A stretch of DNA of 64,000 nt from Deroplatys truncata (GCA_030765065.1 CM060984.1:106683488-106747487); one strand, 5' to 3'; positions 1-10,464 are shown, counted from the stretch's first letter. Notes: a model not told the origin generated them from the letters alone. Program-made: numbers and translations.

Positions 1-8
1 AGCATTTT

Positions 9-405
9 TATTTTCTTTACTACATATAGTATGTAGGAGAAGTACTGCATTACACAAAATTCAACACCGAGATTTCACGGAAATACATGTTTTGAAATTC
101 CCTGAATCAAAAAGAGCATTTTTAGAATTTTCTCACAAATTGGTCTAGCGATTTTTATTAATATATCACCCATTTAAAATATTTTTATGACAAATGAAAG
201 TATATCCTGAGTTATCTGAGAATGTTCTCAAACGTCCTCTTCATTCTGAATGGCTTTTGTATAACTGGTAAACCGTAAGAGAATACAAATTTTTCTACAC
301 AAGCAATTGTAGATCTCGTTAGCCATGGAATGCAGAAATTATCCATAAGATACTCTTAGTCTTTCCAAATATTTATCTTGATTAACATGAAGTACGGAGA
401 ATAAG
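9..405 (+). mobile_element. HINE-like element, internally deleted copy
   Basis: The 5' hairpin is present in eroded form (CTTTACTACATATAGTATGTAGGAG). The copy then jumps from the AAAAAGAGCATTTTTAG block to the CTAACGATTTTTATT block, so the microsatellite and conserved central block are missing. It stops at GGAGAATAAGCG, just before the 3' subterminal repeat. The next copy starts directly at 406. Confidence 0.7.
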
Positions 406-1237
406 CGAAAAGGTCCTTGTGTGTGTCTGTGTGTCTTTGCACAGCATAACTGAAAAACTAAAAGTCAGATAAGTATCAAACTTGGTATTTGCGTTCAGTG
501 ACTTCCAAGGATGGGTCACAAACATTTTCAAGAAAATCCCTCCATCACAACAGCAACATGGATCATGTTTCGAAAATTTTGATTTTATAAAAAAAAATGG
601 CTCTAACGATTTTGATTAAAAATACCGTATATGAAACAAATGTACATCACAAATAAAATGTAAATCTTGAATTTTCTGGGAATAGTCTTGGAAGATCTCT
701 TCATTTGGAAGGAATTTTGTGCATTCTTGTATAGCAAGGGTGGCGAAAACGACTTCCTTCCGCGAGTCACCAAATATGCAACATGCACGGCGTCACTCAG
801 CAGCATGTGAAAATCAAACGGACGGTTGCAGAGAGGGAACATGCGCCTGCGAGTCAAAATAACTCGCGAGTCACGTTTTCGCCACCTCTGTTGTATAGCA
901 TGTAAACGTTAAGCGATGGACGAACGCGTAGTCCAAAAAATGTGCATATATTTAAAACATACAACTCATTTCAATTAAGTTTTTTTGAGACATGAGCCAT
1001 TTCGAGATATCCATTGTTAATGGTTTCAATTGTTCATTTCTTGGCCATTCTTTAAAGTCCTTTAAGTTGTTTCTCGTGATTGCAAGCTAACAGTATGGCA
1101 TTTTAAGACCAGCATATAGCACCCAGTTCTTAAGCATGTGACTATCGCTGTTCTCTTCGTAGCTGTAACGAAACGTGTAATGTAGTTATTTCTGCAAACT
1201 TTTATTGGATTAAAACGTAATAGATATAAAAAACATT
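406..1237 (+). mobile_element. HINE-like element, subfamily B, 5'-truncated and interrupted
   Basis: It begins inside the family at AAAAAGGTCC plus the GTGTGTCTG microsatellite and runs through the subfamily B 3' half (TTTCTCGTGATTGCA, GGCATTTTAAGACCAGCAT). The 3' terminal repeat is lost. A 156-bp hAT-type element is inserted at 735-890, so this copy is older than that insertion. Confidence 0.7.
735..890. mobile_element. hAT-type MITE with 8-bp target duplication
   Basis: A 156-bp insertion lies inside the surrounding HINE copy. The left end reads CAAGGGTGGCGAAAACG; the reverse complement of the right end reads CAGAGGTGGCGAAAACG. The 8 bases on each side are identical (TTGTATAG at 727-734 and 891-898), the target duplication length of the hAT superfamily. 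It is more GC-rich than its surroundings and has no transposase frame, so it is a non-autonomous miniature element. Removing it restores the HINE sequence with one TTGTATAG, which supports the boundaries. Confidence 0.85.
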
Positions 1238-1430
1238 CTGATGTGTTACACTCACACGACTTTCTCTACTCTTGTACTATTTTTACAAACGCTAATTCTC
1301 CGCCTACTTCATGTTAATCGAGATAAACATTTGCAGAAAGTGAAACGTTTGTGTTAGAAAATTCAAAAAAACTAACAATGAATATCTCGGAGATGATTTA
1401 CTCCACAAAAAAGAGAAATGTATATGTCAT
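1238..1430 (-). mobile_element. HINE-like fragment, subfamily A 3' region
   Basis: It starts with CTGATGTGTTACACTCAC and ACTTTCTCTACTCTTGTAC, the reverse complement of the family 3' end. It covers the last 100 bp plus a second block around ATATCTCGGAGATG, with an internal deletion. It abuts the next, oppositely oriented copy head to head at 1430/1431. Confidence 0.7.
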
Positions 1431-2196
1431 CAAAAAATTCCATACCGATATTTCACCGGAAATACATATTTTGAGCGCCCTGAATCCAAATAAAGCATTT
1501 TTGAAACATGTCCGTGTGTGCGTCCGTCTGTCTGTGAACAGCATAACTCAAAAACAAAATATTGAATAAATACCAAACTTGGTATTTGAGTTTTGTATGT
1601 TACAAGAATGTAACACGAAGATTTTCAAGAAAATCCCCCCCAGACCATGCTTTACATGGAACATTTTTCGAAAAGTTCGTTTTTCTCAAAAATGGCCCTC
1701 AGGATTTTGATTCAAATATTATATTGTTAATATATTTTCATGACAAATTAAATATATATCCTAAGTTTTCTGGGAATGTCCCCAAATCCTTCTTCATTCT
1801 GAATGACTTTTGCATAACTGGCAAAGAGATAGAAAAAATTTACTACACAAAAACATGTAGATCCCGTTAAAACTCCCAATTACGTCATATACACTTGTTT
1901 TGTCGATTGAACCATTTCCGAGATATTCTATGTTATTTGTTTGAATTTTCCAATACATACACTTTTTCTTAAATGGGAATTTGTTATTTTTTATGTGCTG
2001 GACATCCTCAACATAACAACTAGCTCTTAAAAGATTTGACTATCGCTTAAAGCTTACAATAGTTCCCTTGCACTTACAAGAAAATTAGCCATAAGATAGT
2101 TTCTGCAACTTTTTATCTCGAAGTAGATGGAGAATACGCGTTTGTAATATAGCTTGTACAAGAGTAGAGAAAGTCCTGTGAGTGCAACACATCAGA
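1431..2196 (+). mobile_element. HINE-like element, subfamily A, lacking 5' end
   Basis: It enters the family at the AAAATTCCATACCGATATTTCACCGG block. The GTCCGTCTGTCTGTGAAC microsatellite, the conserved block and the complete 3' end (GAGTAGAGAAAGT and the final hairpin ending ACATCAGA) are all present. The first about 45 bp with the 5' hairpin are missing, replaced by the inverted fragment 1238-1430. Confidence 0.75.
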
Positions 2197-2309
2197 TGTT
2201 CTTCTTTCTTTTCGAATATTTGAAACATTTTCGTTTGCTCTATTTTTAACACAACTAACTTCTTATGCTCTGGAATGATACTAAGGATTTAATTGCTCTA
2301 TTAAAAAAA

Positions 2310-2542
2310 CTGATGTGTTACATTCACATGTCTTTCTCTACTCTCCATCTTTTGTAAAAATAGTTTGTAGAAATAGTTTGTTCACAGACAGACACACAGA
2401 CAAACACACGGACATGTTTCTAAAAATGCTTTTTTTGGATTCAGGGGGTCTCAAAACATGTATTTTCGGTGAAATTTCGGTATCGAATTTTTGGGTGGAA
2501 TACAATACTTTCCCTACTTACTATACGTAGTGGAGAAAGTTA
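2310..2542 (-). mobile_element. HINE-like element, both ends kept, large internal deletion
   Basis: The 3' end (CTGATGTGTTACATTCACATG) and 5' end (ACTATACGTAGTGGAGAAAGT on this strand) are both present. They are joined by a deletion of about 650 bp that links the sequence just inside the 3' end to the GTTCACAGACAGACAC microsatellite. Confidence 0.75.
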
Positions 2543-3605
2543 AAAGGAGCCCAAAGGAGGAAGTGATTAAGATATTTCGATGAACATTTAGTAGAACCAT
2601 CGCCATGATTTGTTCAAAAACAACATTCCTTTAAACGTGATTGATCATTATCTCCCATTTGCGGCATGAGTGAAATAGTCAGCATATTTTGATTGCTTTT
2701 ACGCTGGTAGGATATAGCAGACTTTGCAAAATAGCGTGTAAATATAATAGTGAATACATATACCTTTCCTGATTGCCCAAGACTCTAGGTTCCTGAGATG
2801 AAGTTCATTATTCGGGCTATATTTAATAACAATAAAACATACGTTACTTACAGATTTCCTTTTACCAATAGAAATATTAAAGTGCCTGAGACATCTATGT
2901 GTACAGTCGAGTGCAAAAGAGCGTGCCGATATGAGGAAGCGCCGTTTAAGTTGGCAATCAATAATTAGCACGCCTCTGCCGCACCTTCCATTCCTCATTC
3001 GGCTACAAAGGTTAGTGCTTGAATGCCGAACCAATAAGAGGCGGACCATTCAGGGACTAGTACGGATAGTCTTTGGGAGGCATATCGTTTCAACCATTCA
3101 GGTGACAAATAACGATTCTCCACCCCTTTCATCGCCCAGCTAGACCTGTCCTTTCTTCATAGGCTTCTCTAAAGGGCATAAATGATGAGGAAATTCTGCC
3201 ATCACCCTGTACTAACTGCAATAAATAATGCACCAAACATCTTTCCATGGGTTTCGAAAGAACAAAGCAATTTTGATAGAATGAAATAGGTCATAAAGAC
3301 AATCTGCTTCTCACGACTTCTAAAACGAAATACTGTATTGCTTCGTCATTATGGTTGTATGTTCATTAGATAATACCTCATGCATTTTCTGTCCTTTTCC
3401 CACTACTGTCTTATAATTATTTGCCTTCTAGCATGGTCAAAAGGTATCAGATCAATCCGTCATGCTGGTCTTGGCACACTGAGAAAACTTGCTAGATTTA
3501 AAACACAATTTCATGTAAAATACAGTAGAATTAATTCAATATTTCTCGTAGCTAAAAAAATTATAAAACTTCTTTCAACAGTAACAAAACAAACTCGTTC
3601 ATTTA
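2543..3605. other. No recognised feature
   Basis: No repeat family or coding relic was recognised. A GC-richer patch at about 2920-3150 has short open frames on both strands (116 codons on the minus strand, 70 on the plus) without recognisable motifs. Confidence 0.5.
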
Positions 3606-3609
3606 TTCC

Positions 3610-3790
3610 CAGGATGCAGCGAGTAGAATCTAAAGTCTGGTATGCTAGTGCACTTTACCCAGGCCAAGTGTAAGCAAGGGTTGGAAGAGTGAATCAGACA
3701 CGTGGCCTGGAATCGAACTACTGATCAGTTTACCATGCTGATATTCTAACCACCGGGTTGCTACCGTGTACCTTTGGCACGTGATCTGAA
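3610..3790 (-). mobile_element. tRNA-derived SINE relic
   Basis: On the minus strand an A-box-like GGTGGTTAGAAT (3743-3754) is followed by a B-box-like AGTTCGATTCC (3709-3719), with RNA polymerase III promoter spacing and a tRNA-like head around them. No full cloverleaf forms, so this is a SINE relic and not a tRNA gene. The 3' boundary is uncertain. Confidence 0.5.
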
Positions 3791-4040
3791 TGCTTGCCAT
3801 TTATCTTTACACATCCTGGAAACTCAGATGTTATCTAAGTGGGAGTGTCACGTCCTCCAAGCCACGCTTGTAGGATCAGTATGATAAGCCGAGATATTCT
3901 ACTTGGATAATTTCCTTTTGCTCCACTTGAGGATAACTTGATAATGCGTAGCGTGCTGAAAAGTAGCTTGTTTGTGGAGTGAACTGAACACATCTCGAAG
4001 AAACAGAAGGAGCAGTGAATGAATTTCATTTTTGTATAAT

Positions 4041-4340
4041 GTCGTCCTCCGTGGTCTAGTGGTACCTTGCTAGCCTCTAGTTCCCGAGGTCGCGGGTTCA
4101 TACCCGGCGGAGGGCGATGGATTTTCTTCGGGCGTAAAAACCTTAGCATGGCTTCCTTCAGAAAGGAAGTAAAGCCGGTGCTCCAGTGTGGTAGATTTAC
4201 GGCACGTAAAAGCACCTCAAGCCTGATAAAGAGGTCTCTGAGCAAAATTTCCGGTCTTTTACGCCCAATATAGAACGGGACGCTAAAAATCATAGTTGTT
4301 AAAGAGGTCCTATAAATAAAACTCAATTTAAATTAGTTTT
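4041..4340 (+). mobile_element. tRNA-derived SINE, family 1
   Basis: The tRNA-like head spans about 4044-4114. Its acceptor arm TCCTCCG pairs with CGGAGGG. A box TGGTCTAGTGG is at 4052-4062 and B box GGTTCATACCC near 4095-4105. A non-tRNA body follows (GATGGATTTTCTTCGGGCGT, GATTTACGGCACGTAAAAG, TTTTACGCCCAATATAG) and ends in an AT-rich stretch. A second copy at 48668-48971 on the other strand shares the body to the same 3' region, which shows a dispersed element. The open frames of up to 163 codons crossing it on either strand are incidental. Confidence 0.8.
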
Positions 4341-4562
4341 TCTATAACAATGCAAAATACTACTTGTTAGAATCTGTCCTGTGGTTTTATATCTGTGGCC
4401 TTTAAAACTTGAATCAGGTAGTTATGCTTCTAGATTCTGGGAAGAATGGGAAATGCTTCCATTAAAGAAAACCTTCACCTTCAGAAGGGAATCGAAGAAG
4501 ATGTTTGAAAAGAAGACTTTTTTAACCTAATTCAAACGAATATTATAACATTCTCTTAGTTA

Positions 4563-4885
4563 GGGCGCCAGGACAGCGCAATGGTTTCGTTTCCCGTCCT
4601 TGTTCTGAGGTTCCGGTGTTCAAATCCCGGTTCTGGGGTAGTGATCCTTTCCACGCCTTCACCTCTGACTTGGTCATGTAAAATGTCACCAAAGCCCAAC
4701 GTGGTACGGAGTCTACGGTAAAAGATATAGATCCTCTCATTCCACCGCTATCTTCATTATCACCTTGCCATCAGAGGCAACGGATTCCGTCCGCTGAGTG
4801 CGCCCACCTCAGAAATTGGGTTGTCATCGCTTGGTGGGATGATGTATCCCCAGAAGATAATAGGCCATATGGGTAGCATTAGGAA
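4563..4885 (+). mobile_element. tRNA-derived SINE, separate family
   Basis: A tRNA-like head at about 4565-4640 has B-box-like GTGTTCAAATCC at 4617-4628 in the setting TTCCGGTGTTCAAATCCCGG. The body carries GTCATGTAAAATGTCACC, CAGAGGCAACGGATTCCGTC and GATGTATCCCCAGAAG. No second copy was recognised in the window, so boundaries are approximate. Confidence 0.55.
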
Positions 4886-5418
4886 CGACGACATTCTCTT
4901 AGTTATTTATAAGTGTTGTAGAATTCTGCTATGGCGCTTGAGGTACCGAAGCTCTCCATCACTTCAGATACAACTTTCTAAAATCATAACACATAAATGA
5001 ATACATTTTATGTGCTGTATGATGTACCACACTTAAATTTGAATCACCCTAAAGCAGCGGAGAAAAGAATTGAAAGCGTCCAGATGATACGTCTACGATC
5101 GATATCATGGAAACCGTGAAACATAATCTCAGCTGAGATTTGTTGTTCTATGACACTACCCATGGTAATGGTACTTATTGTTACATTGAAGACTGCAACC
5201 GACGGCGATCTCTACGCTATCTGTGGTGCCAAAATTACAATATAAATTCCTATATATTTATCATAGTATGCATATATTTTCGTGGTGAAAAAGCAAGCGA
5301 AAATCAATACGATAACGCGGAAGAACGGTGAAGGCCAGATAAACCAGCTTCTTGTACACAAGGAAGTTTGTCCGAATTGCGTCCCCTTCGTTCCATATGC
5401 AGTATCGCTCTTATTTTT
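4886..5418. other. No recognised feature
   Basis: AT-rich sequence between a SINE and a HINE cluster. Only short frames of up to 84 codons are seen, none with recognisable motifs. Confidence 0.5.
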
Positions 5419-5523
5419 ACATTCTCTACCACGTACAGAGTAGGTAGAGAAGGTATTGCACTCCACCCAAGAGATTATATTGAGATTTCACCATAAATAC
5501 ACGTTTTGAGACCCCTAAATAAT
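5419..5523 (+). mobile_element. HINE-like 5' end, subfamily B
   Basis: Only the first about 105 bp remain. The 5' hairpin arms are CTCTACC and GGTAGAG, the subfamily B form, followed by GTATTGCACTCCACCC. It is cut off within the GAGACCCCTAAATAA block, and nine bases later a full-length subfamily A copy starts. Confidence 0.75.
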
Positions 5524-5531
5524 ACATTTTT

Positions 5532-6382
5532 ACTTTCTCTACTACGTATAGTAAGTAGGGTAAGTATTGCATTCCACCCAAAAATTCGATACCGAGATTT
5601 CACCGGAAATACATATTTTGAGACCTCCTGAATCCAAAAAAAAGCATTTTTGGAAACATGTCCGTGTGTGTGTCTGTGTGTGTGTCTGTGAACATCATAA
5701 CTCAAAAACTAACAGTCGGATAAACACCAAACTTGGTATTTACGTTCAGTATCTTCCAGAGATGCGACACGAAGATTTTCAAGAAAATCCCCCCACCCCA
5801 GACTACCCTTTACATGGAAAAGTTTTCGAAAATTTTAATTTTCTCCAAAATGGCTCTAACGATTTTGATGAAAATATCATATGTTTAAGATAATGTCATG
5901 AGAAATGAAATGTATATCTCGAAATTTCTGGGAATGTCTCCAAAAGTATTCTTCATTATGAACGACTTTTGCATAACTGGTAAACCATAAGAGATAGACA
6001 AAATTTTACTACACAAACAATGTAGATCGCGTTAAAATACACAACTTATATCATATACATTTTTTTTTGTTGAGTGAACCGTTTTCGAGATATTGCTTGT
6101 TATTTCCTTAAATTTTCCAATACTTATACTTTTTCTCAAATTCGTTATTCATTTTTTTATGTCCTGGACATGCAAAGAGAATGGAATGCGCCACATAGCA
6201 ACCAGCGATAAAATATTTGACTATCGCTTAAAAGCTACCATATTCCCCTTGCATCCACAAGAAAATTACCAATAAGATTGACATCTCGATATCTCGATTA
6301 ATATGAAGCATATGGAGAATAGGCGTTTGTAAAAATAGATTGTACAAGAGTAGAGAAAGTCATGTGAGTGTAACACATCAGA
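5532..6382 (+). mobile_element. HINE-like (DINE-1-type) element, full-length subfamily A reference copy
   Basis: Reference copy of the family. In order: 5' ACTTTCTCTACT; hairpin arms CTCTACT and AGTAGGG about 10 nt apart; GTATTGCATTCCACCC; GATTTCACCGGAAATACAT; GTCCGTGTGTGTGTCTG microsatellite; the ATAACTCAAAAAC and ACCAAACTTGGTATT blocks; ACGATTTTGAT; GGTAAACCATAAGAG; ACTATCGCTTAAAAG; GAGTAGAGAAAGT; and a terminal hairpin with arms ATGTG/CACAT ending ATCAGA. The ends share an inverted ACTTTCTCTAC that lies about 22 bp inside the 3' end. It has no coding capacity and sits between T-runs without a clear target duplication. Known HINE/DINE-1 elements have the same layout: subterminal inverted repeats, hairpins, a CCGTCTGTCTG-like tract and insertion at TT. 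The assignment to Helitron/helentron is inference; a MITE is the alternative. Confidence 0.7.
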
Positions 6383-6385
6383 TTT

Positions 6386-7111
6386 TTATAAAAAGGTCCT
6401 TGTGTGTGTCTATGAACAGCATAACACAAAAATGAAAAGTCGGATGAATACCGATGTGGTATTTTAGTGCAGTATCTTCATAAGATGCAACACGAAATTT
6501 TAAGAAAAAACCTCACCTCCAACTATCCTTTACATGGAAAATTTAGTGAAGAATTTTATTTTCTAAAAAGTTCCTTTAACGATTTGATTGAAATGTCATG
6601 TATTAAAGAGACTTCCATTACATTAATAAAATGTATTGCCTTCAATTTTTAAATAGCTTGTGAAGTCCTCTTCTTTCAGAATGAAATTTATATAGTCTTA
6701 CATAACTGGTAAACGTTAAGCGATAGACGAAAACGTACTACGCAATAAATTTAAATACCTATAATTAAAAACACACAATTTATTTCAAATAATTTTTGTG
6801 ACATTATACATTTCCGATATATGCGTTATTAATGGTTCCACTTGTTCAATATGTTCTGTTAAAATCCTGTCGACATTCAGTAGTTTCTCGCGATGCCATG
6901 GAAAGAGTATGGAATTTTAAGACCAGCATATAGATTCCAGTTCTTAAACATTTGACTATAGCTTTTCTCCTTGTGTCTATAGTGAAATGTGTAGTGTAGC
7001 TATTTCCGCAAAGATTTATCTGGATTAATGTGAAATGGATGGGAAAATAAGCTTTCGTAAGAATAATTTTTATGCCCACTAATAAGCTAGACGATAGATA
7101 AAGGAGTAGAG
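6386..7111 (+). mobile_element. HINE-like element, subfamily B, 5'-truncated
   Basis: It starts at AAAAAGGTCCTTGTGTGTGTC immediately after the 3' end of the preceding copy. It contains the conserved block, the subfamily B section TTTCTCGCGATGCCATGG and a worn 3' subterminal repeat (GATAAAGGAGTAGAG). The final hairpin is gone. Confidence 0.65.
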
Positions 7112-7910
7112 TTGTAAACTTGGGTCCATCTTTTATTGGAAGTTTTGATCTAGACATTGACACAACTATTAAATAAGGTGGTTTCTTTCTTTGCAAATAT
7201 ATTCCAGATTTGCAAACGTTTTCTCCGTTGTTGCCTTTAGCAAATTTTTCTATGAATGACATTTTCTTAAACGAAATATTTTCTCAGAAGCTACTGAAAA
7301 TAGCCAAATTAAAATTTAGTACGATAAAACAATTCCTGTGCTGTTTTGTAGCTACTTTGGTGTTAATTACATGATTGATTATTTTAAAAAGAATTTCTGA
7401 TAAAGTTTAACCTTCTAATTCAATGGATTACCCTCCCCAAGGATTGTACCCCCCAAGAACTTGGGTCAGTAGCCTGTCAAGGAGCAAGCAAACTCTAGAT
7501 CATAGCATATCCAGGATGGGTGATCAGTCCAATCTGCTATGGTGCTGAAGAAGAAGGAATTAAAATGTAGTGATGAATGGGATGATAGCAAACTTCGCCT
7601 AGCGACCGAGAAAAACCTTTGGTCAGATTGGTCAACCCTGAGGATTTGAACCCGTGACCTCGCGAATGCTAGTCACTCAGTTACTGCGGCGCTACCTCGC
7701 TCGTTATAAGCTTTAATAAAAATAATATAATCCATCTTCCTTAATAAACAAAGTTATTAAATAAAACAATAGTGTGCTCAGAAAGCATGCATCTACATCC
7801 TGTAAAACGTTCAGTGTGACAGCTTTAATAGTTTGAGATAATGGGTCATAACATTAGCAGATTTACCATTAGTGGGATAGGGTTTTTAATCCTCCCTTAA
7901 CTCTCAACTT
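7112..7910. repeat. Unnamed dispersed repeat, copy 1 (split by a SINE)
   Basis: It aligns by eye with 10672-11200. Shared blocks in the same order include GGTTTCTTTCTTTG, GGTGTTAAT followed by TGATTATTTTAAAAA, CCTTAATAAA, ATCCTGTAAAA/ATCTTGTAAAA, TGAGATAATG and AGCAGATTTA/AGCATATTTA. Copy 1 carries an insertion of about 270 bp (the SINE at 7436-7706) where copy 2 is continuous. No terminal repeats or protein motif are recognised, so the class is unknown. Confidence 0.6.
7436..7706 (-). mobile_element. tRNA-derived SINE, family 2, nested
   Basis: On the minus strand the head reads GAGCGAGGTAGCGCCGC and is followed by B-box-like GGTTCAAATCC (7642-7652). The block CGCCTAGCGACC on the plus strand and the downstream body match the SINE at 28205-28520, so both belong to one family. 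It interrupts the unnamed repeat at 7112-7910 and is therefore younger. Confidence 0.65.
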
Positions 7911-8408
7911 TGTGGGCCCGTGATGCCAATTTGAGTATCATTTCATTCATCTTACTGCCGACCAGAGTTGCAAAATGTGAAGTTAAGCACTTCCAAAAGG
8001 TAAGCATGTACTATCATCATCAACAACTATTACTATTGGGCCATATAGACCCAACACTAGTCCTATCGTTTTTCTTGATCGCCTTAAGTTTCTACAGAGC
8101 GATCGTTGTATGGTGGGGCCACAGATCGCGTGTGTGCATGCTCCGCCTGCACTGCAATTACCTCGGCATTTTTCTAAGTGGTGAATGACCCGCTCAAGGC
8201 TACGTTTATGAGCTGTGTTATACTCATACTGCGTCAGTTGCTGTTCGTGATATAAACACCAGAGTTTGTGAATTGTGCACCTCAAAGGTGAAAGTGTATT
8301 CAAGACATCTGGGTTGTGTGTGTTTGCTTGAGTGTGTTCTTGTTATTGTTGCTGTTCTTGTCTTGTCCACTGAAATGCCGTCAAATTCAAATCTAACAAC
8401 GAATTTAT

Positions 8409-8799
8409 ATGTACAATGCATACGTAAAAACCGAATCATATAGACAGGTGTGTAGACAATTTCAGGCGAAACCTTGTGATATTCCAGTTCCAGGTAGAGA
8501 AACTGGTATACGTCTGGTTAATAAATTTAAGATAACGGAATCGCTAAAGGTTAAACCTAAGAAGCGAAAACAAAATGTTTTAATGGAGAAAAGTTTGACG
8601 AAATTGGTGCATCTTTCGAACTCTAAAACATAAATGTTGTAAGAAAAATCCCCACACCATAGACAAACTTAAAGACAATTTAAGAACAGAAATTATGAGA
8701 ATTACGCAGGAACAACTTATGCGCGTGAATGGAAATTTCATCCGTAGATGCCAGGAATGCCTCTATGTAGATGGACATTACTTTCAACACCACTTATAA
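8409..8799 (+). pseudogene. Internally deleted DDE transposase relic (DUF4817-type N-terminus)
   Basis: The first 74-codon frame (8409-8633) contains YVKTESYRQVCRQFQ and GIRLVNKFKITESL, resembling the helix-turn-helix region of the insect transposases annotated as DUF4817. After a frame change, 8650-8799 encodes TIDKLKDNLRTEIMRITQEQ and FIRRCQECLYVDGHYFQHHL then stop, the typical C-terminus of the same family. The whole catalytic core between them (normally over 200 residues) is absent. This is a deletion derivative that could at most bind DNA. The second frame may not be translated. Family recognition is from memory of conserved motifs. Confidence 0.6.
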
Positions 8800-9831
8800 C
8801 AAAGTAGGTAATCATTATAATGCATGTTACTATGTTACTTACTTTTGAGTAAGCAACGCGGGAATTTAGAACGGAAAACCCCCAGTGTAGTAGATAGTAC
8901 GCGGAGCACGTATACACGCGATCCGCGGCCCCGGAATATAGCGTACGCTCTGTATTTCCGACTGGTTTATATTTTACTATTAATTTTGATATTCTGATAT
9001 AATCCGTTCATTTCTTTGCGTTATTATTATATAGTTTATATTATCACACTTAAACGACTTCTTATGTTCGTATTTTTATTTACTTCTATTATTTTTATTT
9101 CTTGTACATTTCTTAAAATCCTCATTTCTGCTTTTTGGAGTCTTCTTTTTATTTGAAGCTTTGAGGGCACACACTTCAGCTTCATATAGACATGCGTGGA
9201 GCGCCAGGGGTTCGTATAATTTTTTTTTACTTTATTTTCTAAATTGTTGTTAATTGTTCCGTTAATATGATTCATTCTGTTTATATCAAAATTGTACGAT
9301 ATATCATAGCCAAGAAAAATAAGAATTGTATAACTTGCTCTATAATAATGTTTATTTTTTATCGAAGGTTCGCGAAAGGTCATAATTGTTTTGAGGGGAT
9401 ATTCCTAAATTAAATTGGATAATATTTTCCAATTAATATCGCTCTTTATAATTCCATTTCATTGTCAGAAAGTTGTAACCTAATTATTTGCAAATAACGA
9501 GAAAATAAGTTATTAAAACATATTTGATAAAACCTAATTTTACATCCTGTCCCAACCCTTTGTTGAGAATTATGTATATCCGATTTACTCTATGACAATT
9601 TTATTTTAGTTTCTATTGCTTTGTACAAAGGTAAAGATATTTCTATTTCTATTTCGAATTTCCAGGTTAATATCTGATTAGCCTTAATAAAGTCTAAAAA
9701 TAATCCTCATGTTTGTTTGTTGAATTTTCTGTTTTTGTATTAACTGGTTTCGAGTAAAAGTATTATTTATGCAGCTTTTCTTTTGCGACGTTCTGTTTAT
9801 CCCTCTGATAAAACTTTCCCCTCTATTATTT

Positions 9832-9844
9832 GATTATTATTATT

Positions 9845-9878
<34 letters not shown>

Positions 9879-9879
9879 C
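9832..9879. repeat. (ATT)n microsatellite
   Basis: About 15 ATT units with one interruption (TTGTA). Confidence 0.95.
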
Positions 9880-10430
9880 AGTATAATCGTTGTTGTTCGA
9901 ACGAAGTGAGAAGGTTGTGACAAGCTGTCAAATGCTTGATGAACGAACTGCTTCATTTGAACTTACAAATGTAACTCAAGTCATCGGAATAAACTCCTTA
10001 AGGGGAGAGAAAATGACGACAATTACCATAAAATTAAATGCTTAGATTTTTTGCAGTTTTGTTCATTGAAATTTCATCTTTTGTTTAATATATATTCTAA
10101 TACTGTAGGCTACATGTTTATATTTTAAAATGGTACTGAATATGTCATTTTGCAGTGTGAACTGTACAACACTTCAGAGAATAAAGCGCATAACTCTTAT
10201 TGCCACGAACCCAAATAAATGTAGCTGATACAGTATGGTTCCGAGATCACTTCTCTATAAATTACAACGCAATTTGGTCGTATATGGGAGTGCAGCTTGA
10301 CTATTCATGCATTATTATTACAAACTTCTTAACTTCTATATGAACAGCAAGGAGGGGTATGTTCCTTCAAAGATATACTGGCCCGTTTATTCCAAAAACA
10401 AAAGCAGCATCATTACCTGGTGGCCAAAAG

Positions 10431-10432
<2 letters not shown>

Positions 10433-10462
<30 letters not shown>
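10433..10462. repeat. (GT)n microsatellite
   Basis: About 15 uninterrupted GT units. Confidence 0.95.

Positions 10463-10464
<2 letters not shown>

Noticed and set aside
3835..4326. 163-codon minus-strand frame
   Set aside because: It lies across a tRNA-derived SINE. The apparent protein is the antisense translation of the SINE body, and the second SINE copy at 48668-48971 gives a similar spurious frame.
6846..7262. 138-codon minus-strand frame as a host gene
   Set aside because: Its 3' part overlaps a HINE copy and its 5' part an unnamed repeat with a diverged copy at 10672. No protein motif.
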